A stretch of DNA of 64,000 nt from Marinifilum sp. D737 (GCF_026672275.1 NZ_JANQCD010000003.1:1-64000); one strand, 5' to 3'; shown: positions 17,239 to 26,865, counted from the stretch's first letter. The notes: a model not told the origin generated them from the letters alone. Numbers and translations are program-made.

Positions 17239-18381
17239 ATGTATAGCTTTAGTTTAATTACATTAGAAGACCTTCAGCAGATTGAGTATTCCAGTAAGTT
17301 TCCGGGGACTCAGACTTCTTGGATTTCAGATTGGTATCATACTTTCAAAAAGCATAACGATAATCATTTCGGGCTTGATAAAAAAGCTTACATCCTTACT
17401 GCTTATGAGGGAAATAAGTTGGTTGCCATTGTACCTTTACTGAGGCTAACGCGAACCTATTTCAAATACTTTAAATTACAGTTTCTTGAATTTCTTGGGC
17501 AGCAATGGTCAGGAATGGGGCATGATATTATTGTAATCAGGGAGCTAGAAGCTGGTTTTGTTGAAGAGCTGTTCTATTGGATCAAAAGAAACATTTCCTA
17601 TCATTTTATATTTCTTAAATATCTACCATCGGGTAGTAGCTTAAAATCTAAGTTTCGTTTTTATCGATATGCGGGAGCTCCGTTTGTTCAAACATCTTCT
17701 TTTTCCGATTACGAAAGGTTTCGATTAAAAGTGTACTCCAGAAAATTCAGAGAAGATCTTCGCAGAACCTATCGAAGAATTAAAAGAGATGGATTTAAAA
17801 TGGAGGTAGAACAACATGAAATTAATGAATACAGTTTAGCGGCCATTAGAAATATTTCTGCAAGTAAAACTACTGATGGGAAAAGTGATTTGTATGAGAA
17901 CAAACTCAAGGAAGATTTTCATTTAAAGATATACAGGCAAAACCCATCAAAAGTGGTTTTTATAAAGTTTAATGGTGAAGCTGTAGCTTATGGTACTTTG
18001 ATAGATATTAATGGACAAAGGATTGGTGTTGATTCGGCTTTTGATAGAAAATTCAGAAAATATGGAGTTGGAATTCATTGTATTGACCAGATAATTCGTG
18101 ATGGCTTTGATGACAAGGTTCAAAAATTATCATTCGGATTAGGAATGGATACCTATAAGTTTCAGTTTACCAATTGCATAGAAGAGTTTTTTATGTGCTA
18201 TGACTTTAAAATCAGATTGAAGTCGTTATTTGTGTTGCCTTATTTTCATTACCGTATAAAAAAAATGAATCAGGATGTTTCTGCAGTTATGGAGAGAAAT
18301 AAGCAGCAAGCAAAACCTGGATCAGAGAATGATAAAACCTCTAATGACAAATTCAATTTTGTTGAAAGTGTTGAGATATAG
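17239..18381 (+). CDS. FemAB/GNAT-type acyltransferase, paralogue 1 of 3
   Basis: This 380-aa soluble protein is of the BioF2-like/CelD GNAT group (PF13480). The N-terminal half carries a conserved FLEFLGQQWSGMGHDIIVI, the middle a basic KFREDLRRTYRRIKRDGF, and the C-terminal GNAT half AVAYGTLIDINGQRIGVDSAFDRKFRKYG with GVGIHCIDQIIRDG. Proteins of this group are found in exopolysaccharide loci and transfer acyl or amino-acyl groups in the better-known Fem members; the donor here is unknown. The C-terminus after ~350 is a charged low-complexity tail. Two close paralogues follow in tandem, so a triplication has occurred. Confidence 0.8.
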   Translation: MYSFSLITLEDLQQIEYSSKFPGTQTSWISDWYHTFKKHNDNHFGLDKKAYILTAYEGNKLVAIVPLLRLTRTYFKYFKLQFLEFLGQQWSGMGHDIIVIRELEAGFVEELFYWIKRNISYHFIFLKYLPSGSSLKSKFRFYRYAGAPFVQTSSFSDYERFRLKVYSRKFREDLRRTYRRIKRDGFKMEVEQHEINEYSLAAIRNISASKTTDGKSDLYENKLKEDFHLKIYRQNPSKVVFIKFNGEAVAYGTLIDINGQRIGVDSAFDRKFRKYGVGIHCIDQIIRDGFDDKVQKLSFGLGMDTYKFQFTNCIEEFFMCYDFKIRLKSLFVLPYFHYRIKKMNQDVSAVMERNKQQAKPGSENDKTSNDKFNFVESVEI

Positions 18382-18423
18382 ATTATTTATTGCTCGCAAC
18401 GAAGTTTAATGCCCTAGGTTCTA

Positions 18424-19602
18424 ATGTATCGTTTCGAAACCATTTCGATTGAAGAACTCGAAAATTTTGAATACAACACCAATTGTCCTAGCTGTAGATT
18501 CGAATGGATTTATAGTTGGTATCAGGTTTTTGAGAAAGTGGAAAACAATATTGTTGGGTTCAAAAAGAAGCCCTTCATCATTCTTGTTTATAAGGAGAAC
18601 AAGTTGGTTGCAATTGTTCCATTATTAAAATTAGTAAGGATATACTTTAAGTGTATTCGCATATCCTTTCTTGAATTTTTTGGTCAGCAATGGTCAAGTT
18701 TAGGGAATGATATTTTATTAGTGGGGGAAGTTGATAAACTCTTATATCGTGAATTAAAGCGTTGGATCAGTAAAAACATTTCCTATGATTTCATTTTCTT
18801 AAAGTACATACCAAAGCAGTCCGAATTGGTCAAGAGTTTCCGATTGTTTCATTATTCAGTTGCTCCCTGTCTGCAATTAAATAGATATAAAGAATATCAG
18901 GATTTCAATAAACAAGTATACTCTAAAAAGTTTAGAGAAGAACTTAAACGTACCTCAAGAAAGTTGGCAAGAGAAAATTTAGAGTATACCATAGAGGTTA
19001 AAGAAATTAATAAGGAAAATTTAAAATTGATTAAGCACATCTCAAAATCAAAGGAGATAGATGGCAAAAGCTTTTTATATGCCAACTCAGAAAAAGAAGC
19101 ATTTCATTTAAGTATTTATCAGAGTTTTCCATCTCAGATGATATTGCTAAAGTTAAATGATGAGATTGTTGCCTATTCTACCTCAATTGATTGGCAAGGG
19201 AAACGATTGGCAATTGATTCATCTTTTGATAGGAGATTTCGAAAATATGGTATTGGAATACACTGTGTTGATTCTTTTATCAGGAATGCATTTGATGATA
19301 AGATGAAGAAATTATCATTGGGTATGGGACATGATTCTTACAAGTTTAGGTTTTGTGACGATATGGATCAATTTTTTATGTGTTTTGATTACAAAATCAG
19401 TTGGAAATCATTATTGGCTTTGCCCTACTTTAAGTACAGATTAATTAAAATAGACAAAGAAGTACAATCAAAAATCCAAAAGATATCCGCAGTCATACAA
19501 AAAAATAAGCAAAAGAGTAGAAGCAAGGAAGAATTAGAAGTAAAAACGAACAATCAAACCTCTAATAATAGAAAAAATATTACTGAGCGTATTGAAATGT
19601 AG
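18424..19602 (+). CDS. FemAB/GNAT-type acyltransferase, paralogue 2 of 3
   Basis: This 392-aa protein is colinear with its neighbours: MYRFETISIEELENFEYN at the start, FLEFFGQQWSSLGNDILLV, KKFREELKRTSRKL, and FDRRFRKYGIGIHCVDSFIR with LSLGMGHDSYKFRF near the C-terminus. It is visibly more AT-rich and lysine-rich than paralogue 1 and has a longer charged C-terminal tail (about 350-392). All the motifs shared by the three copies are intact, so it is unlikely to be a decaying duplicate. It is separated by 42 bp from copy 1 and 39 bp from copy 3. Confidence 0.8.
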   Translation: MYRFETISIEELENFEYNTNCPSCRFEWIYSWYQVFEKVENNIVGFKKKPFIILVYKENKLVAIVPLLKLVRIYFKCIRISFLEFFGQQWSSLGNDILLVGEVDKLLYRELKRWISKNISYDFIFLKYIPKQSELVKSFRLFHYSVAPCLQLNRYKEYQDFNKQVYSKKFREELKRTSRKLARENLEYTIEVKEINKENLKLIKHISKSKEIDGKSFLYANSEKEAFHLSIYQSFPSQMILLKLNDEIVAYSTSIDWQGKRLAIDSSFDRRFRKYGIGIHCVDSFIRNAFDDKMKKLSLGMGHDSYKFRFCDDMDQFFMCFDYKISWKSLLALPYFKYRLIKIDKEVQSKIQKISAVIQKNKQKSRSKEELEVKTNNQTSNNRKNITERIEM

Positions 19603-19641
19603 AATGGTATAATATCTAAAGAGTTTAAACCCTAAAACCTA

Positions 19642-20718
19642 ATGTATAATTTTAAAACCATTTCAATTAAAGAACTTGAGAACTTGCAATACAAAGCAAA
19701 TTTTCCTAGCAATAGATTCGAATGGATTAATAGTTGGTATGAGGTTTTCGAGAAAGTGGAAAACAATGTAATAGGCTTTCAGAAGCAGGCTTATATTGTA
19801 ACTGCTTATGAAAACAACCAATTGGTAGCCATTATTCCTCTTGTAAAGCTAATTCGTAAGTTTTGTAAATGTATAAAGCTCGAATTTGTTGAGTTTCTTG
19901 GACAGCAATGGTCCTGTATTGGACATGATTTAATTGTGCTAAAAGAATTAGATTCTAGTTTTATAAAGCAGCTTCTTAGCTGGATTAAAAAGAACATTCG
20001 CTATCACTTCATTTTTTTCAAGTATGTTCCTAAAAAATCGATTCTGACAAAAGACTTTAAAATGTATCGATATTCGGGAGCTCCCATGATTTGTATTTCG
20101 GACTACAAGGATTATAATGAGTTTGCCGAAAAGGTTTATGCAAAGAAGTTTCGGAAGAAGTTAGACAGAACCTTACGAAAGATTGAAAAAGATGGATTTC
20201 GTTTAAGCTTGTCCTACGAGGAAATCAACTCATCCAATTTTGAGACCATTAAAAGAATATCGAAATCAAAAATGCTGGATGGAAAAAGCTTTGTATATGA
20301 TGATGTAAACAAGGAAAAGTTTCATAAAAGTCTGTACAGTAAGTTTCCATCGCATGTAATGTTTGCCAAGTTTAATGATTACCCGGTTGCCTATGTAGCA
20401 AATATAGATTGTGATAATGCAAGGATTGCCATTGATTGTGCTTTCGATCGCGATTATAGAATTTATGGAGTAGGCGTTCAGTGTATGGATTGTAACATTC
20501 GAAAGTCATTTTCGCTGAACAAGGAGAAATACTCTTTCGGAGTTGGCATGGATGTATATAAGTTCCAGTTCACAAAAACAGCAATGCCATTTTACATGTG
20601 TTTTGGCCTGCAGAATAGACTGAAATCATTTTTAGCAAAGCCATTTGTTTTGTATAGAGCAAAGAAATCAGATATAAAAGCCAAACAGGAATTTGAAGGA
20701 GTAGAGGAATACATATGA
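19642..20718 (+). CDS. FemAB/GNAT-type acyltransferase, paralogue 3 of 3
   Basis: This 358-aa copy starts MYNFKTISIKELENLQYK, very close to copy 2, and lacks most of the charged tail of the other two. The shared motifs are FVEFLGQQWSCIGHDLIVL, KKFRKKLDRTLRKIEKDGF and FDRDYRIYGVGVQCMD with FGVGMDVYKFQF. Its central region (SSNFETIKRISKSKMLDGKS) matches copy 2 more than copy 1. The stop overlaps the start of the deacetylase gene (ATGA at 20715), so the two are translationally coupled. A deacylation step next to acyl transfer fits remodelling of sugar amines. Confidence 0.8.
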   Translation: MYNFKTISIKELENLQYKANFPSNRFEWINSWYEVFEKVENNVIGFQKQAYIVTAYENNQLVAIIPLVKLIRKFCKCIKLEFVEFLGQQWSCIGHDLIVLKELDSSFIKQLLSWIKKNIRYHFIFFKYVPKKSILTKDFKMYRYSGAPMICISDYKDYNEFAEKVYAKKFRKKLDRTLRKIEKDGFRLSLSYEEINSSNFETIKRISKSKMLDGKSFVYDDVNKEKFHKSLYSKFPSHVMFAKFNDYPVAYVANIDCDNARIAIDCAFDRDYRIYGVGVQCMDCNIRKSFSLNKEKYSFGVGMDVYKFQFTKTAMPFYMCFGLQNRLKSFLAKPFVLYRAKKSDIKAKQEFEGVEEYI

Positions 20719-21626
20719 AGAAATTAATTGCCAACATATTGGGATACCTATTGCTGTTGATATTTGGTAAAACCGCTTTAAAACAGTTCGATAAGCAAGT
20801 GTTATCCATCTATTTTCACGATCCGTCGCTTGTCCTTTTTAAAGGAATCATCGGTTTTTTATTTTCGAAAGGCTTCAGGTTCATTTCGGAAGAAGAATAT
20901 TTTCAGATCATAAATGGAGAGAAAGATGTAAAAGGAAGAACTGCCTTTATTTCCTTTGATGATGGCTGGAAAGGCAATTTAAAATTGATTCCAATTCTTG
21001 AGAAATATCAAATACCAGCAACTTTCTTTATTCCCGTTCGACCGGTAATAACAGGAAACTTTTGGTGGGAGTATGCAGCTAAAGTGGTAGAGGAAAATCA
21101 GCAATTTAAATCAGTTGAAGAAGTAAAGAAATTACCAAATGATAGTAGGATGCAGTTAATCCGAGGTGCAGCTGCCAGATATGATTTAAAGAGATCTTGT
21201 ATCGAACTTTCGGAATTAAAACGCTTGAGTGAAAATCCATTCATTACAATTGGATCTCACACCTATCATCATCCGATTACTATAAAATGTTCGGATGAGG
21301 AGTTGGATTTTGAGTATCGTGAATCAAAAAAAACATTGGAAGAGTGGTTGTCGGTAGAAATTAATTCATTTTCCTTTCCCAATGGCGACTATAACCAAAG
21401 AGATTTGGATTTGCTGAAGAAGTACAATTACAAGATGGCTTTTACTGTAAATCCTGAATTGAATTCGAACTTCATTTCTGAGTTTCAGATTCCAAGAGTC
21501 TCCATCAATTCGAATGGAGGAAAATATGAGAACATTGCGCGCATGCTTCGGGTTTGGCACAAATTTGTTCAGCCGCTGCAGCAAAAGCAAGCATTGCTAT
21601 TCAATCCTAAATTATCAGGAAGTTAA
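20715..21626 (+). CDS. Polysaccharide deacetylase (NodB/CE4), first of two
   Basis: This 303-aa protein has a NodB fold at about 75-250. The catalytic pair is Asp82-Asp83 in SFDDGW and the metal histidines are His182 and His186 in GSHTYHHP. A conserved SFPNGDYN follows. CE4 enzymes remove N- or O-acetyl groups from sugars. The N-terminus has one hydrophobic stretch (about 7-18) but no clean signal cleavage site, so it may be membrane-anchored. It is coupled to the third acyltransferase gene through the ATGA overlap. Confidence 0.85.
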   Translation: MKKLIANILGYLLLLIFGKTALKQFDKQVLSIYFHDPSLVLFKGIIGFLFSKGFRFISEEEYFQIINGEKDVKGRTAFISFDDGWKGNLKLIPILEKYQIPATFFIPVRPVITGNFWWEYAAKVVEENQQFKSVEEVKKLPNDSRMQLIRGAAARYDLKRSCIELSELKRLSENPFITIGSHTYHHPITIKCSDEELDFEYRESKKTLEEWLSVEINSFSFPNGDYNQRDLDLLKKYNYKMAFTVNPELNSNFISEFQIPRVSINSNGGKYENIARMLRVWHKFVQPLQQKQALLFNPKLSGS

Positions 21627-21640
21627 AATCATTTAAGCGG

Positions 21641-22723
21641 ATGAAAGAGATTCTATACATAGCACCAGGGAATCAGAATTCAAAAGGGGGAATTGGATTG
21701 TGTGTAAACAATTATTCAAAACACATGTCCAACTTTAAGGTTTTGGTTACGCATCGGTTTAAGTCCAAATTGATAAATTCCTTGTGGTTCCCAATTTGTA
21801 TTGTGGAGTTGTTGTGGATTTTGATTAAAGATCGGGATATTAAAATTCTTCACATTCATGGGGCATCGAAAGGTAGTTTTTACAGGAAGTACATACTTTA
21901 TGCATTTGCAAGAGCATTTTCCAATAAGAAAATCATCTACCACATACATGGAGGTGGGTTTCGGGACTTTTACCTGGGATCGTCAAGGTTTATTCAGCGT
22001 AGAATACGATATGTAATTAATACTGCGGATATGGTGATTTGCTTGTCGGAAAAATGGAAGCACTTTTACACCAGTGCCTTTAAGCCAAAACGGATTAGAA
22101 TCTTAAATAATATGATTCTTCCTCCGCTTAACACAGAGCGAAAGCCATCCAATGATAAATTTAGCTTGTTATTCCTGGGATTAATTGGTGACAACAAAGG
22201 CATTTTCGACTTGATTAAAATTATTGCAAAAAACAGGAGCCAATTTGAGGATAAACTGGAGCTCGTGATCGCTGGAAATGGGGAAGTGGATCGATTGACC
22301 AATACCATTTCGAAATGGAAGATGCAGGAAATCATTCATTTTAAAGGTTGGGCCAACGAAGAAAAGAAAGAAGAGTTGTTCCGATCATCGGATGCATTTA
22401 TTTTGCCATCCTATAAAGAAGGTTTGCCTTTGTCCATTCTTGAAGCCATGAGCTATGGTTTGCCTATAATATCAAGTAAGGTGGGAGGGATTCCAGATTT
22501 GATTCACAAAGGGAAAAATGGAATACTTGTGGTTCCCGGTAATCAAAGAGCCATTAAAAATGCAATCGTCAAGTTGATGACAAACCAAGCTCTTTGCAAA
22601 AACTACTCACAAAATTCAACAAGAGCAGTTGTTGATTTTTATCCAGATCATGTATTAAAAACATTATTCTCAATCTACCATGAATTACAGGGGAATAAGG
22701 GATTACTTTTTGAGCAAAATTAA
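21641..22723 (+). CDS. Family 4 glycosyltransferase
   Basis: This 360-aa GT-B retaining glycosyltransferase starts ILYIAPGNQNSKGGIGLCV. It contains IIYHIHGGGF in the acceptor half and SLLFLGLIGDNKGIFDLIKII and FILPSYKEGLPLSILEAMSYGLPIISSKVGGIPDLI in the donor half; the E-x7-E-like motif lies in the last segment. It transfers one sugar in repeat-unit assembly. Its last 44 nt overlap the start of the CapK-like gene at 22680, and the overlap is real because that start is supported by a paralogue. Confidence 0.88.
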   Translation: MKEILYIAPGNQNSKGGIGLCVNNYSKHMSNFKVLVTHRFKSKLINSLWFPICIVELLWILIKDRDIKILHIHGASKGSFYRKYILYAFARAFSNKKIIYHIHGGGFRDFYLGSSRFIQRRIRYVINTADMVICLSEKWKHFYTSAFKPKRIRILNNMILPPLNTERKPSNDKFSLLFLGLIGDNKGIFDLIKIIAKNRSQFEDKLELVIAGNGEVDRLTNTISKWKMQEIIHFKGWANEEKKEELFRSSDAFILPSYKEGLPLSILEAMSYGLPIISSKVGGIPDLIHKGKNGILVVPGNQRAIKNAIVKLMTNQALCKNYSQNSTRAVVDFYPDHVLKTLFSIYHELQGNKGLLFEQN

Positions 22724-24008
22724 ATTCGGTATCGGGTTTGAAAGGGAATTGAAAAGAATAGAGAAGCTATACTCAATTAGTGAATCCCAATTGTCAGAAT
22801 TAAAAAACAAAGAATTTGTAAAGCAGTATCGAAATGCCTACCTAAATTCCAAGTTCTACAATGAGTTGTATCGAAAGCATGGCTTAAGTGTACATTCGGT
22901 AAAATCGATTGACGACGCAGAAAAAATACCAATCATTACAAAAGATGACATTAGGCATTGTGTTGATGATTTGTTGACTACAAACCGTTTGTTTGTATAC
23001 AAGGCCTTCACAAGTGGAACCACTGGTTCGCCATTAAAATTGTATCGCGATTATCAGTCGGTTTGCAAGGAATACTCCTACGGATACTATTTTCAGAATA
23101 TCCATGGATACGAGCTGGGCGATAAGGTGATATCCATAAAAGGAGATTTGGACAAGGATAAGATTTCGAGGTTTGACAAGGCCTTGAATACATTGCATTT
23201 ATCGAGTTATAATCTGAACGAAAAGAACATCCTAAAGTATTATGAATTGATTAAGGAGTTTGAACCCAAAGTGGTTAAGGCTTATCCTAGTTCATTACAG
23301 ATTTTATCGACAGAACTGTACAAAAAAGGATTGGATTTGTACATTCCGATTGCATTTACTTCATCTGAAGTATTGCACGATTGGCAACGACGAATTATTG
23401 AAAGGATACTGCATTGCGAAGTGATAGATTGGTATGGAAATTCGGAGCAAACCATTGCTTTGGGACAGGTAAAAGAAAACTTGTATCAGGATGTTCCATT
23501 GTATGGGCATATTGAGGTAAAAGAAAATCACATCATCACTACGGGATTCATCAATAAATCATTCCCACTAATTCGTTACCAGGTAGATGATATCATCGAG
23601 TTAAAGTGTGATGCGAGTTGTATTCGTTGTTGCACCGAACGAATAATGGGTCGCGACAATCAATATGTAAGGTTAAAGAATGGGCAGCAGGTTGGCTTAC
23701 TCGATCATGCATTTAATTTCAACAACATTAAAAATATTCTGGCTGCACAAATTGTTCAGAAAGTGCCAGGTGAAATCGATTTGAATATTATACCTGATTA
23801 CAATTTTACAGAGCAAGATAAGGTAGAATTGCTAAAGAATCTTACACAGTTGGTAACAGAAGATTGTAAGATTCATTACAATGAGATAACAGAGGATCAG
23901 ATCATAAAAACAAAGGCTGGTAAGTTTAATTTGATGGTTTCCTATTTGGATACCAAGGATAAGGATGCTACGGCAAAGGAGATTTTGAAGGCGATAGATA
24001 CAGCTTAA
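22680..24008 (+). CDS. CapK/phenylacetate-CoA-ligase-like adenylate-forming enzyme, copy 1
   Basis: This 442-aa protein has the AMP-binding loop FTSGTTGSPLK at about 109-119, IAFTSSEVL and DWYGNSEQT further on, and the C-terminal ATP-dependent part with RIMGRDNQYVRL. Such enzymes activate a carboxylic acid as an adenylate. CapK relatives are common in polysaccharide loci and are mostly uncharacterised. The start at 22680, overlapping the GT4 gene by 44 nt, is supported because the next paralogue (24150) aligns residue for residue from its own Met to KIKFG. The acid it activates is unknown. Confidence 0.83.
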   Translation: MNYRGIRDYFLSKIKFGIGFERELKRIEKLYSISESQLSELKNKEFVKQYRNAYLNSKFYNELYRKHGLSVHSVKSIDDAEKIPIITKDDIRHCVDDLLTTNRLFVYKAFTSGTTGSPLKLYRDYQSVCKEYSYGYYFQNIHGYELGDKVISIKGDLDKDKISRFDKALNTLHLSSYNLNEKNILKYYELIKEFEPKVVKAYPSSLQILSTELYKKGLDLYIPIAFTSSEVLHDWQRRIIERILHCEVIDWYGNSEQTIALGQVKENLYQDVPLYGHIEVKENHIITTGFINKSFPLIRYQVDDIIELKCDASCIRCCTERIMGRDNQYVRLKNGQQVGLLDHAFNFNNIKNILAAQIVQKVPGEIDLNIIPDYNFTEQDKVELLKNLTQLVTEDCKIHYNEITEDQIIKTKAGKFNLMVSYLDTKDKDATAKEILKAIDTA

Positions 24009-24018
24009 AAGATTTGTA

Positions 24019-24117
24019 AACCACGAATTTTACAGATTACACGAATAGATTCATATTTTGGTTTATGTGAATTGTTTGATGATTTATAATTCGTAAAAAT
24101 TAGTAAAATTCGTGGTT
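24019..24117. repeat. 99-bp element with 15-bp perfect inverted termini
   Basis: AACCACGAATTTTAC (24019-24033) is perfectly complementary to GTAAAATTCGTGGTT (24103-24117). The interior also has partial copies of the ACGAAT/ATTCGT motif, so the element folds into a long imperfect hairpin. It fills most of the 141-bp gap between the two CapK-like genes. It could be a miniature repeat, an mRNA-stability element or a recombination remnant from the duplication. Confidence 0.65.
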
Positions 24118-24149
24118 CATACAAAGATAATTCGTAATTAGTTGATGAT

Positions 24150-25415
24150 ATGGCAGTACAGTTAATAAAAGATTTGATTGCCTATAAAATAAAATTTGGC
24201 AGAGCATTCGAGCGTGAATTGCGACGGATTATTGAACTGGATCAAATGTCTAAAGCTGAGATTTTAGAATTGAAAAGTGAGGAGTTTGTGAAGCAATATC
24301 GTAATGCTTATACCAATGCTGAATTCTACAAACAATTCTACAAAAAGCATGGATTGAATCTTTATTCAGTAAAAGATTTGTCTGATAAGAACAAACTACC
24401 AACTATTTCGAAGCTGGATGTTCGTAATCATGCCAAAGCGATGTTGACTAAACCAAAATTGTGCGTATTTAAAGCTTATTCGAGTGGAACAACAGGTACA
24501 CCATTACAGGTTTACAGAGATTTTTCATCTACAATAAAAGAATATGCTTATGGTCATTTTTTCCAGCAAATGCATGGCTATCATTTGGGTGATCCGGTTG
24601 TATCCTTACGGGGAACTTTAAACCGAAATACATTTTCCTATTTCGATAAAAGCAATAATGTATTGTATTTGTCATCCTATCACTTAAAGTCGGAAAGAAT
24701 TGATGAATACTACAAGCTGATAAAAGATTTTAATCCCAAGGTAATTAAGGCCTATCCGAGTTCCATGCACATTCTGGCTACCGAATTGCACAAGAAAGAT
24801 TTGAGTTTAGGCATTCCGATTGCATTTACATCATCGGAAGTATTGCATGGATTTCAGAAAGAGATTGTCGAGAAAACACTGAATACAAAAATATACGATT
24901 GGTATGGCAATGCAGAGCAAACAGTTGCGCTGGGGCAGTTCGAGGATGAATTGTATCGTGAGTTTCCATTGTATTCCCATACCGAGTTCGAAGATGATCA
25001 TTTGATTACCACAAGCTTTATCAACTCTGCTTTTCCATTGATCCGTTATCGTGTTGATGATGTGGTGCAATTGGCTGATTGTAGCAATGGTATATGTGTG
25101 ATCAAAAAGATTGAAGGCAGAGACGATGATTACATTGTTTTAAAAGATGGTCAACGAATTGGTCGACTTGATTTGGCCTTTAAAAAAGCTAAGAATTTGT
25201 TAGCAGCTCAAATTGTGCAAGATGAACCTGGTATTATTCGGGTAAACCTGATTCCGGATAAGAGATTTGATAAGAGAGATTTGGATGTAATAGAATTGAA
25301 CTTGCGCGATTTACTTGGGGATGAATGCATGATTCGTTTTGATAAAATAGAAACAGATCAGTTGATTAGAACAGCCAAAGGGAAATTTAACCTTGTAGTT
25401 TCCCAGCTTAAATGA
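24150..25415 (+). CDS. CapK/phenylacetate-CoA-ligase-like adenylate-forming enzyme, copy 2
   Basis: This 421-aa paralogue of the upstream gene starts MAVQLIKDLIAYKIKFG and carries SSGTTGTPLQVYRDFSS, IAFTSSEVLHGFQKE, DWYGNAEQTVALGQ and the C-terminal IEGRDDDYIVL. Copy 1 has the cysteine-rich CDASCIRCCTERI before this last motif, whereas copy 2 has ADCSNGICVIKKI, so their substrates may differ. It is 21 residues shorter at the C-terminus. The high similarity and tandem order show local duplication. Confidence 0.83.
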   Translation: MAVQLIKDLIAYKIKFGRAFERELRRIIELDQMSKAEILELKSEEFVKQYRNAYTNAEFYKQFYKKHGLNLYSVKDLSDKNKLPTISKLDVRNHAKAMLTKPKLCVFKAYSSGTTGTPLQVYRDFSSTIKEYAYGHFFQQMHGYHLGDPVVSLRGTLNRNTFSYFDKSNNVLYLSSYHLKSERIDEYYKLIKDFNPKVIKAYPSSMHILATELHKKDLSLGIPIAFTSSEVLHGFQKEIVEKTLNTKIYDWYGNAEQTVALGQFEDELYREFPLYSHTEFEDDHLITTSFINSAFPLIRYRVDDVVQLADCSNGICVIKKIEGRDDDYIVLKDGQRIGRLDLAFKKAKNLLAAQIVQDEPGIIRVNLIPDKRFDKRDLDVIELNLRDLLGDECMIRFDKIETDQLIRTAKGKFNLVVSQLK

Positions 25416-25439
25416 TTGTAAGGAAATTTTTTGAAAAGG

Positions 25440-25690
25440 ATTAAACGCTAAGGCGCAAAGACGCAAGGATATAAATGTTGCAGGTTAAAACTAATTTTCT
25501 CGCAGATCAGCGCATTTTACAAGGCAGATTTACGCGGATTGAATTATGATGCGGTTCATGTTGAGTTATAAATATTGCACAGCGCTGCTGCTTAAAGCAT
25601 TAAAAAAGGCCAACTAAATTGTTATAGGTGCAGAGCATCGTAATATTTATAGAAAGCAGATTTTGTAGAAGAGATAGGTACAGCGTACCG
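25440..25690. repeat. Spacer with several degenerate short repeats
   Basis: The 297-bp gap before the second ATP-grasp gene holds a GCGCAAAGACGCAAGG-type motif (about 25451-25466), a TCTCGCAGATCAGCGC and GCAGATTTACGCGG pair (about 25498-25540), and a small hairpin GGTAC/GTACC near 25678-25690. These look like remnants of dispersed non-coding repeats. No gene is seen here. Confidence 0.4.
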
Positions 25691-25712
25691 TTATATTCCG
25701 CCATCAATATCA

Positions 25713-26813
25713 ATGAAAAATTATTCAGAGAAAATACTAGTTATAGGTGCAGGACCCCAGGCCTTGTTTTTGGTACGGGAGTTTAGCCGTTTGAATTATC
25801 ATGTAATTCTGGTAGGCAGAAAAAACGAAATTGCCATGCATTCGAAGTATGGGGAGAAAAAAGTAATTCGTAGCGAGGAGCATTTGGTGTTGGAACTAAA
25901 TTCATTGGCAAATACTTATCCCAAGTTAAAAGCCTATATCGCAAGCGGATTTTACTTGGCTTTTTTGATGAACCATTTCCCGCGCTTCTTTCAGTTGTAC
26001 AAGGTAATGCCGGGACATAAAGTGTCGATAGAACAATTGATGACCAAAAGCAAAACTTACAAGCTGGCAAAAAAAGTTAAGGTATTGTTTCCCCGGACTC
26101 ATGTATTGATAGATGTAGAAGATCAGAAGCTGGTAAATCAACTCAATTACCCACAAATTGTAAAATGGAACAGGGATATCTTTCTATTCACAAAGCCAAG
26201 GTTTAAAACCCAATTGATTGAAAATGTATCAGAGATGATTGATTTGCTCAAAATATTAAGTGAGCAGGAAAAAACATCGCTAATATCACAAGACTTTTTA
26301 GGTGCGGATTTAAAAAACAATTTTTCCTATGGCGCTTATGTATATGAGGGAGAGGTGAAACTGGATATTTGTGTAAACGAGGTTCGTCATTTCCGATCGG
26401 GCGTTTCATCGGTGGTTGAGGAGTATCTTGGAGCTTATGCCAGGGAAATAAAACAACAAGCAGAGGCAGTTCTGCAGCAAACTAAGTTTACCGGCTTTTT
26501 AGATGTTGAGTTTAAAATAAGAGATGGACAATTGTATTTGCTTGAAGTGAACCCTCGACCTTTTGGTTTCATTAAAATCATGAAGAAGAAATATCCTGAA
26601 TTGATTCCTTATGTAATGGGGCATAAGTTGATTGCTTATAAAAATCCGAAACCAGTAAAATGGATTAATGTACTTCGCGATATGGTATTAATTCTAAAGA
26701 ATCCAGGTGAGGGCTTTCATATGTTAAAAGTTCTGTTCGATTTTAACAAACGAACCTTCGATGTTTGGGATATTCATGATCCTTTGCCATTCTTTTATCA
26801 GATGAAGAGGTAG
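25713..26813 (+). CDS. ATP-grasp ligase (second of two)
   Basis: This 366-aa protein starts ILVIGAGPQALFLVREFSRLNYHV, a Rossmann-like pre-ATP-grasp domain, followed by the ATP-grasp fold with SLISQDFLG in the hinge region, FTGFLDVEFKIRDGQLYLLEVNPRPFGFIKI carrying the metal-binding Glu and Asn, and a C-terminal extension (KRTFDVWDIHDPLPFF). The EVNPRPFG motif is typical of carbamoyl-phosphate-synthetase-like ligases. It probably ligates an amino acid or similar acid to a sugar-linked amine. It is not closely similar to the first ATP-grasp protein, so it is not part of the duplications here. Confidence 0.82.
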   Translation: MKNYSEKILVIGAGPQALFLVREFSRLNYHVILVGRKNEIAMHSKYGEKKVIRSEEHLVLELNSLANTYPKLKAYIASGFYLAFLMNHFPRFFQLYKVMPGHKVSIEQLMTKSKTYKLAKKVKVLFPRTHVLIDVEDQKLVNQLNYPQIVKWNRDIFLFTKPRFKTQLIENVSEMIDLLKILSEQEKTSLISQDFLGADLKNNFSYGAYVYEGEVKLDICVNEVRHFRSGVSSVVEEYLGAYAREIKQQAEAVLQQTKFTGFLDVEFKIRDGQLYLLEVNPRPFGFIKIMKKKYPELIPYVMGHKLIAYKNPKPVKWINVLRDMVLILKNPGEGFHMLKVLFDFNKRTFDVWDIHDPLPFFYQMKR

Positions 26814-26865
26814 TTAATGTTCATGTAATGAATGTTTTATGTCTTTCTGGAGATGTGGGTGGAAT

